From assembly GCA_937936695.1 (NCBI GenBank), contig CALHCK010000074.1, positions 1 through 8,407 of the forward strand: a stretch of 8,407 bases of DNA. Direction: 5' to 3'. Below are positions 1-5,970 of this stretch, one piece after another (position 1 is the first letter of the stretch; each line of letters starts with the position of its first letter). Origin of the DNA: an uncultured Polaribacter sp. GTDB taxonomy: Bacteria > Bacteroidota > Bacteroidia > Flavobacteriales > Flavobacteriaceae. Under the pieces are notes generated by a model. It did not search any database, had not been told where the DNA came from, and saw only the letters and a program-made list of their open reading frames with translations. The translations under genes and the position numbers were made by a program.

Positions 1-11
1 ATTTATTTTCT

Positions 12-19
12 TACTTTCG
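12..19 (+). promoter_or_regulatory. possible -7 element of the topB promoter
   Basis: TACTTTCG differs at one base from the Bacteroidota -7 consensus TAnnTTTG and lies 21 bp before the TTG start of topB. The matching -33 TTG would fall outside the window, so the assignment cannot be completed. This is a weak call: a single near-match in AT-rich DNA. Confidence 0.25.
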
Positions 20-40
20 ACCTCTTAAAAAACTCCAAAT

Positions 41-2359
41 TTGAAAGTCTGTATAGCCGAAAAACCCAGTGTAGCAAAAGAAATTGCTAATATTCTAGGA
101 GCCAACACAAAACGTGATGGTTTTTACGAAGGCAACGGTTATGCTGTAACTTATACTTTTGGGCATTTGTGCACACTTTTAGAACCAAAAGACTACAAAC
201 CGCATTGGAAAAGCTGGGATCTTAACAATTTACCCATGTTACCAGAACGCTTTGACACCAAAGTTACAGGCGACGCAGGTATAAAAAAACAATTTAACAT
301 TGTAAAAAGTTTATTTGAAAAAGCAGATGTTGTTATTAACTGCGGGGATGCGGGTACAGAAGGAGAACTTATACAACGTTGGGTAATTAACCAATGTAAT
401 TACAAAGGTAAAGTACAGCGTTTATGGATATCTTCTTTAACAGAAGAAGCTATTAAAGAGGGGTTTAATAATTTAGAATCTTCAGAAAAATACGACAATT
501 TATACTATGCAGGATATTCTAGAGCTATTGGCGATTGGCTCTTAGGCTTAAATGCAACCCGTTTGTATACCGTAAAATTTGGTGGTTACAAACAAGTATT
601 GTCTGTAGGTAGAGTGCAAACTCCTACTTTAGCCATGTTAGTTAATCGGTTTATGGAAATTAAAAACTTTAAACCACAGCCTTACTGGGAACTTCAGACC
701 ACATACAGAAATACGCTTTTTAATTACGAAGATGGTCGATTCACTAAAAAAGAAGACGGACAGGTTTTAGCCAATAAAGTAGCAGAATCTGATTTTGAAA
801 TTATTTCTGTAACTAAAAAGAAAGGAAAAGAGTACGCTCCTAAACTATTCGATTTAACAGGTTTACAAGTATATTGCAACAATAAATTTGGTTTTTCTGC
901 AGATGAAACATTAAAAATTGTTCAGAAATTATATGAAATGAAAGTAGTTACTTACCCAAGAGTAGATACTACTTTTTTACCAAATGATATTTACCCAAAA
1001 GTTACTGGTATTTTAACAAAACTTACCAATTACAGCGAGTTAACCCAACCTCTTTTAGGTACTAAAATTAAAAAGTCTAAACGTGTTTTTGATGATAAAA
1101 AAGTAACGGATCACCACGCCATTATTCCAACAGGAATCCAAGGGAACTTGCAATACAACCAACAGCAAGTTTACGATATTATTACCAGAAGATTTATTGG
1201 AGTATTCTATCCAGATTCTGATGTTTCGAACACTTCTGTTATTGGTAAAGCTGCCGATGTGCCTTTTAAAACTACTGGTAAAGAAATTTTAACTGAAGGG
1301 TGGCGAATTGTTTTTAAAACTAAAGAAAGTAAAATAAAAAAAGAAGTAACAGAAGCCGTTACACTACCTGCTTTTGTTAAAGGTGAAAAAGGAACCCACA
1401 CTCCGTCTTTCTTAGAAAAAGAAACCAAACCACCAAGAAATTACACAGAAGCTAGTTTGTTACGTGCCATGGAAACAGCAGGAAAACAAGTAGATGATGA
1501 TGAAATGCGAGAGTTAATGAAAGAAAACGGAATTGGTAGACCTTCTACTCGCGCAAGTATTATAGAAACATTATTTAGAAGAAAATACATAGAACGTAAA
1601 AAGAAATTAGTATTACCAACACAAACAGGTATCGATTTAATTACAATTATTGATAACGAATTATTAAAATCCGCAGAACTAACAGGTCGTTGGGAAAAAC
1701 GATTAAAAGAAATAGAAAGAGGAGACTTTAACGCGGGTACTTTTATTAATAATATGAAAAAAATGGTAGACCAATTGGTTTACGAGGTACGTTCTAACAC
1801 ATCTTCAAAAAGAATTTCTCACGAAACAGAGAAAAAAATTCCACAAAAAACTGCAACCAAATCTAAAACTAAAAAACAAGTAGTAGGTAAAACATGCCCC
1901 AAATGTAAAAAAGGAACTGTTTTAAAAGGAAAAACTGCCTACGGATGCTCTGAATATAAAAATAACTGTACATTAAAAATTCCTTTTTTAATGTTTGGTA
2001 AAAAAGTATCAGAAAATCAGATTATCCGATTAATTGACAAAGGATGCACTACCAACTTAAAAGGATTTAAAACTGAAAATGGAAATATTGAAGGATTAGT
2101 GCATTTTGACGATCTTTTCAACTTGCAATTAGCTCCTAAAAAATCCGCTGTAAAAAAAACAGATACACCTAAAACTAGTTCAGATAAAATAAGCTGTCCT
2201 AAATGTAAAAAAGGAACTGTTTTAAAAGGAAAAACTGCTTACGGTTGCTCTGAGTACAAAGCAGGATGTAGTTTTGTTTTTACTTTTGATAAAATTAAAG
2301 AAATGGCTAACGGGCAACCGCTAACAAAAGAATTGGTTCTTAAAATAATCAGTAATTAA
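41..2359 (+). CDS. topB: DNA topoisomerase III (type IA), TTG start, duplicated C-terminal zinc ribbon
   Basis: This is a type IA topoisomerase of 772 residues, which cuts and passes single DNA strands to relax and decatenate DNA during replication and recombination. The Toprim domain (about 1-150) opens with the expected EKPS (7-10, metal ligand E7) and has D103-A-G-T-E107-G-E in place of the common DxDxE motif. The catalytic tyrosine is Y305 in VVTYPRVDT. Further family blocks are DHHAIIPT (357-364) and ENGIGRPSTRASIIETLF (495-512). The C-terminus holds two Cys4 ribbons (C619/C622/C636/C643 and C719/C722/C736/C743). Between them is a topoisomerase C-terminal repeat-like segment (about 648-697), and a shortened second copy follows ribbon 2. 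The TTG start at 41 is forced: an in-frame TAA lies at 26-28 and no ATG or GTG falls between, while the protein begins exactly at the conserved KVCIAEKPS. It converges on the SHOCT gene and shares its terminator. Family assignment is secure; topB rather than another type IA paralogue is likely. Confidence 0.93.
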   Translation: MKVCIAEKPSVAKEIANILGANTKRDGFYEGNGYAVTYTFGHLCTLLEPKDYKPHWKSWDLNNLPMLPERFDTKVTGDAGIKKQFNIVKSLFEKADVVINCGDAGTEGELIQRWVINQCNYKGKVQRLWISSLTEEAIKEGFNNLESSEKYDNLYYAGYSRAIGDWLLGLNATRLYTVKFGGYKQVLSVGRVQTPTLAMLVNRFMEIKNFKPQPYWELQTTYRNTLFNYEDGRFTKKEDGQVLANKVAESDFEIISVTKKKGKEYAPKLFDLTGLQVYCNNKFGFSADETLKIVQKLYEMKVVTYPRVDTTFLPNDIYPKVTGILTKLTNYSELTQPLLGTKIKKSKRVFDDKKVTDHHAIIPTGIQGNLQYNQQQVYDIITRRFIGVFYPDSDVSNTSVIGKAADVPFKTTGKEILTEGWRIVFKTKESKIKKEVTEAVTLPAFVKGEKGTHTPSFLEKETKPPRNYTEASLLRAMETAGKQVDDDEMRELMKENGIGRPSTRASIIETLFRRKYIERKKKLVLPTQTGIDLITIIDNELLKSAELTGRWEKRLKEIERGDFNAGTFINNMKKMVDQLVYEVRSNTSSKRISHETEKKIPQKTATKSKTKKQVVGKTCPKCKKGTVLKGKTAYGCSEYKNNCTLKIPFLMFGKKVSENQIIRLIDKGCTTNLKGFKTENGNIEGLVHFDDLFNLQLAPKKSAVKKTDTPKTSSDKISCPKCKKGTVLKGKTAYGCSEYKAGCSFVFTFDKIKEMANGQPLTKELVLKIISN
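1901..2238 (+). repeat. 38-bp exact direct repeat inside topB (zinc ribbon duplication)
   Basis: Bases 1901-1938 and 2201-2238 are identical, exactly 300 bp (100 codons) apart. Similarity continues on both sides with mostly synonymous changes, covering about residues 619-640 and 719-740. Each copy encodes the core of a Cys4 zinc ribbon. Identity at DNA level, rather than only at protein level, suggests a recent in-gene duplication or gene conversion between copies. Confidence 0.9.
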
Positions 2360-2361
2360 AT

Positions 2362-2394
2362 AAAAAAGGAACTCTTAAAGAGTCCCTTTTTTTT
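2362..2394. terminator. bidirectional intrinsic terminator between topB and the SHOCT gene
   Basis: The arms 2362-2374 and 2380-2392 form a hairpin with a 5-nt loop (TTAAA), with A6 on the left and T8 on the right. Read on the plus strand, the stem has one A-C mismatch (2370 with 2384). Read on the minus strand, the same position is a G-U wobble, so the stem is unbroken. It starts 3 bp after the topB stop and lies 24 bp beyond the end of the converging gene, so it can serve both. Confidence 0.85.
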
Positions 2395-2417
2395 AAAATT
2401 TTAATTTGTTTATAAGG

Positions 2418-3209
2418 CTATAATCTACTTAATAACTCCGATTTTTTATTTTCAAATTCGGCTACAGTTAAAATACCTTTATCTTTTAAAGCGGCTATCT
2501 TTTCTATTTTTACGAAAATATCTTCTTCAAAATCATTTACAGTATTATTAGTTAATGCAACAGGAATTTCTTGAACTATTTGTTCTATCGGTTGATTTTG
2601 AATAATTTCGACATTTACAGAATCATCTTCTGTAGTATTATTTCCTCCAGAAACAATTGGTAAAGAACTCAAGTTTACAATACCATATTGACTCGTAAAA
2701 CTAACAGAATAGTTACCTCCTTGCTGTTGCCCTGTACCACCTATTTGATGATCTAAAGTATTAAAAACAGTTACCTTTCCGTTTTCTTGAATCGCTAATC
2801 TAGCTATATTCGAAAAAATCGCATAGCTTGTATTATTTTGGCTTCCTGTAGAATTTGGAAAACCTAAATCTCCCCACCAATTTCCTGAATTTGATGATTG
2901 AAAACCACCTTGATTTTTTGGTAAAGGTTTATATTGAATTCCTCCTTGATGTATTAAATTTGATAATTCTATACAAAGACCATCTACAGTTGCCTTTAGT
3001 TGATTATTAAACATATCACCAACCATTGTCATACCCCCTTGCATCCATTGTCCACCTCCACCTAACTCTGCAATATTAAATTGAGCCATTGTTCCATTAT
3101 TTCTCATAAGTGTGTGCGTTAAATCTGTAACAGCATTAATACTTATTCCGTAACGGTTTGCCACATTTAGCATGTTATTAAAACTAGCATCTGTAAATAT
3201 TGTATTCAT
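2418..3209 (-). CDS. SHOCT-domain protein of unknown function
   Basis: A 263-residue protein with no signal peptide or clear membrane segment. The N-terminal block (about 39-86) has GTMAQFNIAELGGGGQW followed by MTMVGDMFNNQLK, which I recognise from a family of bacterial SHOCT proteins of unknown role. A Gly/Asn/Ser/Gln-rich, tryptophan-containing stretch (about 88-128) follows. Next comes a predicted beta-rich middle part with VTVFNTLDHQIGG and GGNYSVSFTSQYGIVNL (about 129-187). After an acidic linker, residues 230-263 form a typical SHOCT helix pair (KIEKIAALKDKGILTVAEF), a short C-terminal module thought to mediate oligomerisation. The ATG at 3209 is the natural start, since family similarity begins close to it. 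It is on the same strand as msrA, but the 177-bp gap and a candidate promoter suggest separate transcription. No biochemical function can be stated. Confidence 0.85.
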   Translation of the reverse strand: MNTIFTDASFNNMLNVANRYGISINAVTDLTHTLMRNNGTMAQFNIAELGGGGQWMQGGMTMVGDMFNNQLKATVDGLCIELSNLIHQGGIQYKPLPKNQGGFQSSNSGNWWGDLGFPNSTGSQNNTSYAIFSNIARLAIQENGKVTVFNTLDHQIGGTGQQQGGNYSVSFTSQYGIVNLSSLPIVSGGNNTTEDDSVNVEIIQNQPIEQIVQEIPVALTNNTVNDFEEDIFVKIEKIAALKDKGILTVAEFENKKSELLSRL

Positions 3210-3268
3210 ATCTTATTTCATTATCATTTAACTGAATTTTTTCAATTAAATTTTACGTAAAAGTATAA

Positions 3269-3299
3269 CAAATAAAACTATAAACAACATGGTTTCAAA
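3269..3299 (-). promoter_or_regulatory. candidate promoter of the SHOCT gene
   Basis: Read on the minus strand, TTTG (3299-3296) is followed after 19 bp by TTTATTTG (3276-3269). The latter has one mismatch to the Bacteroidota -7 consensus TAnnTTTG, and the spacing is ideal. The transcript would start near 3262, leaving a leader of about 50 nt before the ATG at 3209. Confidence 0.45.
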
Positions 3300-3386
3300 C
3301 AGAACCTAACAACTCATATTACTGAAAATGTTTACATTACAATTAAGAATCAAACATATAATGTTTCTATTTGCTCGTAAAACAAC

Positions 3387-4040
3387 TTAATGACTTTCTT
3401 TTTTTAAAATAGAAGGAAATTTCTTTTTAAAACGATTTAATCTAGGAATTGACACAGCTCTTACATACCCTTGATTCGGATTTCTTTTTTCAAAATCTTG
3501 ATGATACTCTTCCGCTTCATAAAACTTAGTAAACTTAGTAACTTCTGTCGCTATTTTACCTTTATAAACTTCTTTATTTAACTTATCAATAGCCTTTTTT
3601 ATTGTTGCTTTTTCAGAATCGTTATTATAAAATGCAATAGATCTATATTGAGAACCATAATCTGGATGCTGTCCGTTAATTGTTGTTGGGTTATGAGACC
3701 CAAAAAAAACATCTACCAAAGTAGCAAAAGAAACAATATTTGGGTTGTAATAAACCGCTACAGTTTCCGCATGCCCTGTTGCTCCAGTTCCAATTTTACG
3801 ATAAGTAGGATTAAGTGTATTACCACCTGCATAACCAGAAATAGCTTCTTCTACTCCATTAACACTTTCAAAAATAGCTTCTACACACCAGAAACAACCA
3901 CTTGCAAAATATGCCACTTTAGTAGTTTCAGTTGGTGTAAAAACAGCTTTTTTAGAATCTTCCTTTTTATCAGAAAAACCAAAACAGGATAATAATAGAA
4001 AAGAAAAACTTATTGTAAGAAGAGATTTTATAACATTCAT
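3387..4040 (-). CDS. msrA: peptide-methionine (S)-S-oxide reductase, lipoprotein form
   Basis: This enzyme reduces methionine-S-sulfoxide in oxidised proteins and free amino acid. The 217-residue product begins with a lipoprotein signal: basic start, hydrophobic core, lipobox LLSC with C19 as the lipidation site, so it should act outside the cytoplasm, anchored to a membrane. MsrA hallmarks follow: GCFWC (48-52, catalytic C49), GYAGG (69-73), TGATGHAE (85-92, with E92), HPDYGSQYRS (125-134) and EYHQDF (178-183). The only cysteines are C19, C49 and C52, so C52 is the only candidate resolving cysteine; the C-terminal tail has none. I chose the ATG at 4040 over an in-frame ATG at 4085 because it places the signal peptide at the N-terminus. 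The longer version would add 15 residues without family support, and its codons run into an inverted repeat. A lone msrA without msrB nearby. The family call is secure; the export location is predicted. Confidence 0.93.
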   Translation of the reverse strand: MNVIKSLLTISFSFLLLSCFGFSDKKEDSKKAVFTPTETTKVAYFASGCFWCVEAIFESVNGVEEAISGYAGGNTLNPTYRKIGTGATGHAETVAVYYNPNIVSFATLVDVFFGSHNPTTINGQHPDYGSQYRSIAFYNNDSEKATIKKAIDKLNKEVYKGKIATEVTKFTKFYEAEEYHQDFEKRNPNQGYVRAVSIPRLNRFKKKFPSILKKESH

Positions 4041-4064
4041 ATTTATTTTATTTTTTAAATTAAA

Positions 4065-4104
4065 AAATTGTACCAAGTAAACCACCCAGTCCCTGGTACA
4101 ATTT
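4065..4104. repeat. perfect 11-bp inverted repeat in the msrA leader
   Basis: AAATTGTACCA (4065-4075) is exactly complementary to TGGTACAATTT (4094-4104), with 18 nt between. The nearer arm is 25 bp upstream of the msrA ATG. It could be a two-site operator (arm centres about 29 bp apart) or an RNA hairpin in the msrA leader. It lacks a T tract in either direction, so a terminator is unlikely. Confidence 0.6.
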
Positions 4105-4117
4105 CTAGAACTTTTAA

Positions 4118-4140
4118 TATCAAAAACTATTACTTTGATA
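4118..4140. repeat. 7-bp inverted repeat in the msrA-dnaX spacer
   Basis: TATCAAA (4118-4124) and TTTGATA (4134-4140) are complementary with a 9-nt spacer. It sits 13 bp beyond the stronger inverted repeat, in the upstream region of both divergent genes. An operator role is possible, but a repeat of this length can arise by chance in AT-rich DNA. Confidence 0.3.
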
Positions 4141-4168
4141 CCAATTAAGTCGGGTACTTTTAAAACTA

Positions 4169-4190
4169 TTTACAACTTGTTTACAACTTT
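4169..4190 (+). repeat. tandem 11-bp repeat upstream of the dnaX promoter
   Basis: TTTACAACTT occurs at 4169-4178 and again at 4180-4189, giving an 11-bp period, about one helical turn. It ends some 23 bp upstream of the -33 element of the dnaX promoter. Repeats phased to one turn could bind a regulator on one face of the helix; no known regulator is recognised. Confidence 0.45.
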
Positions 4191-4212
4191 AGCATTTTCT
4201 TAAGAAAGCATC

Positions 4213-4243
4213 TTGTAAAAAAAGAAGTAGATACTTACTTTTG
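4213..4243 (+). promoter_or_regulatory. dnaX promoter (Bacteroidota -33/-7 type)
   Basis: TTG at 4213-4215, a 20-bp spacer and TACTTTTG at 4236-4243 match the consensus TTG/TAnnTTTG exactly. Transcription would start about 4249-4250, leaving a leader of only 17-18 nt before the dnaX ATG, short but common in this phylum. No clear Shine-Dalgarno sequence is visible. Confidence 0.65.
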
Positions 4244-4266
4244 TTGAACTAATTTAAATTGGATTC

Positions 4267-5970
4267 ATGGAGCATTTTATAGTTTCTGCACGTAAATATC
4301 GTCCTCAAAACTTTGAGGATGTTGTTGGGCAACAAGCCATTACAAATACGTTAGACAATGCTATAAAAAACAACCACTTAGCACAGGCGCTACTTTTTAC
4401 AGGTCCTAGAGGAGTTGGTAAAACCTCTTGTGCAAGAATTTTAGCTAAAAAAATTAATCAACAAGATATAGAAGCCTCAGAAGATGAAGATTTTGCCTTT
4501 AATATTTTTGAGCTAGATGCCGCTTCTAACAATTCTGTAGACGATATTAGAAGTTTAACAGATCAGGTTCGTATTCCACCACAAACCGGTAAATACAAAG
4601 TATATATTATAGATGAGGTACACATGTTGTCTCAAGCTGCTTTTAATGCGTTCTTAAAAACTTTAGAAGAACCACCTGCACATGCTATTTTTATTTTAGC
4701 AACTACAGAAAAACATAAAATTATACCAACTATTTTATCTCGTTGTCAAATTTTTGATTTTAAAAGAATTGGTGTTTTAGATGCTAAAAACTATCTGAAA
4801 CAAATTTGCGATAAAGAAAATATTACCGCTGATGATGATGCGCTACATATTATTGCTCAAAAAGCAGACGGTGCTATGCGAGATGCGCTATCTATATTTG
4901 ATAGAGTTGTTAGTTTTTCTGGCACCAATTTAACAAGAGAAGCTGTAACAGAAAATTTAAACGTATTAGATTACGAGACGTATTTTAATATGACGGATTT
5001 AATGTTGGCCAATAAGATACCCGAAGTATTAAACGCTTTTAATACCATTTTAGGAAAAGGTTTTGAAGGACATCATTTTATAAATGGGTTAGCGAGTCAT
5101 TTTAGAGATTTATTAGTGGCTAAAGATAAAGTTACTATTGAATTACTAGAGGTTGGAGATACCGCTAAAAAAAGATATTTAGAACAAGCAACCAAGGCTA
5201 GCATTCCTTTTTTAATGCAAGCGATAGACAAAGCAAATGATTGCGATTTAAAATACAGAGCTAGTAAAAACCAACGACTGCTTGTAGAATTAACTATTAT
5301 GCAAATTGCCTCTATCACTTTTGATGGAGAAAAAAAAAAAGTAGCTAACTACATAATACCCGCTACTTTTTTTCAAGCACTTTCTTCTCCTGTAAAGAAA
5401 AAACAACTTGTAACACCGGTTAAACAAACCTCAACTACAAATAACGTTGTTAATACCACCAAAATAGTAGAGGAAAAACCTAAAGCTGTAAAACCTATTT
5501 TAAAAACTCTTAAAAAAAGAACTTCTTCTTTATCTTTAAAAAGCATACATCAAAAAAAGGAAGTTGCTAAAGTTGCTGTAGAAGAAAATTATGACGACTA
5601 CCCTAAAGATCTTTTTTCTGAAAAAGAATTACAAGTTCTTTGGAAAGAATACATTACAATATTAAATAAAAAAGGAGAAAAAAGTATTGCTTCTATTATA
5701 GGCACAGATGTTCCTAAATTAGAAAAAGATTTTAAAATTTATTTTTCGGTACCTAATAAATTAATGCAAGATCAATTTAAAAAAGGTCGTCCTAAATTAT
5801 TAAAGTTTTTACGAGAAAAATTAAATAATTACGGAATAGAAATTATTGAAGTTTTAAATGAAACTGTAGAGAAAAAATTTGCCTACACACCACAAGAAAA
5901 ATACAATAAACTTAAAGAAAAGAATCCTTTATTAGATAAATTGCGTCAGTCTTTCGAACTCGATTTATAA
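4267..5970 (+). CDS. dnaX: DNA polymerase III subunit tau (and probably gamma), clamp-loader ATPase
   Basis: DnaX is the ATPase core of the clamp loader, which places the sliding clamp on primed DNA; tau also links polymerase and helicase. The 567-residue protein has a AAA+ module with Walker A GPRGVGKTS (46-54), Walker B IIDEVHM (114-120), sensor 1 ATTEKHK (145-151), the SRC arginine finger (158-160) and sensor 2 GAMRDALS (202-209). A collar domain runs to about 350. A Lys/Thr/Val-rich linker (about 356-440) and a tau-specific tail (about 445-567), ending in NPLLDKLRQSFELDL, follow. The four zinc-binding cysteines found between Walker A and B in E. coli DnaX are absent: residues 61-84 contain no cysteine. 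The ATG at 4267 gives the family start MEHFIVSARKYRP. A recoding site at codons 355-359 probably yields a short gamma form. The gene has its own promoter, diverges from msrA and overlaps the antiporter gene tail to tail. Confidence 0.96.
   Translation: MEHFIVSARKYRPQNFEDVVGQQAITNTLDNAIKNNHLAQALLFTGPRGVGKTSCARILAKKINQQDIEASEDEDFAFNIFELDAASNNSVDDIRSLTDQVRIPPQTGKYKVYIIDEVHMLSQAAFNAFLKTLEEPPAHAIFILATTEKHKIIPTILSRCQIFDFKRIGVLDAKNYLKQICDKENITADDDALHIIAQKADGAMRDALSIFDRVVSFSGTNLTREAVTENLNVLDYETYFNMTDLMLANKIPEVLNAFNTILGKGFEGHHFINGLASHFRDLLVAKDKVTIELLEVGDTAKKRYLEQATKASIPFLMQAIDKANDCDLKYRASKNQRLLVELTIMQIASITFDGEKKKVANYIIPATFFQALSSPVKKKQLVTPVKQTSTTNNVVNTTKIVEEKPKAVKPILKTLKKRTSSLSLKSIHQKKEVAKVAVEENYDDYPKDLFSEKELQVLWKEYITILNKKGEKSIASIIGTDVPKLEKDFKIYFSVPNKLMQDQFKKGRPKLLKFLREKLNNYGIEIIEVLNETVEKKFAYTPQEKYNKLKEKNPLLDKLRQSFELDL
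5330..5373 (+). other. putative recoding site in dnaX: A11 slippery run with hairpin
   Basis: Eleven A (5330-5340) cover codons GAA AAA AAA AAA before GTA. In the -1 frame (or with one A added) the next codons are AGT AGC TAA, with the stop at 5346-5348. In the +1 frame (or with one A lost) TAG follows at 5342-5344. Either shift gives a 358-360-residue product that ends where the collar domain ends, as expected of gamma. Bases 5334-5345 are perfectly complementary to 5362-5373 (AAAAAAAGTAGC with GCTACTTTTTTT, 16-nt loop), so a hairpin overlaps the run. A smaller rival stem is GTAG (5341-5344) with CTAC (5349-5352). Known parallels are E. coli dnaX (ribosomal -1 shift at A AAA AAG with a 3' stem-loop) and Thermus dnaX (RNA polymerase slippage on a run of A). 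The elements are seen directly; recoding is inference. Confidence 0.7.

Noticed and set aside
3352..3366. AAACAT-ATA-ATGTTT hairpin as the msrA terminator
   Set aside because: The stem is only 6 bp of mostly A-T pairs and no T tract follows on the minus strand; it could equally be chance.
3648..3992. Open frame of 114 codons on the plus strand opposite msrA
   Set aside because: It is antisense to the conserved core of msrA and its translation is low-complexity with no recognisable domain; it is a by-product of AT-rich coding sequence.
4041..4085. Upstream ATG at 4085 as the msrA start, adding 15 residues
   Set aside because: It would bury the lipoprotein signal peptide inside the protein, and its codons overlap an inverted repeat; the ATG at 4040 fits the signal peptide.
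5512..5519. Second A run (A7G) in dnaX as the gamma frameshift site
   Set aside because: A -1 shift here would read about 16 extra codons before a stop and give a product near 430 residues, close to E. coli gamma in length. However, the 0-frame is AAA AAA AGA rather than the AAA AAG of the E. coli site, and I found no adjacent hairpin or nearby stops. The A11 site is better on every count.
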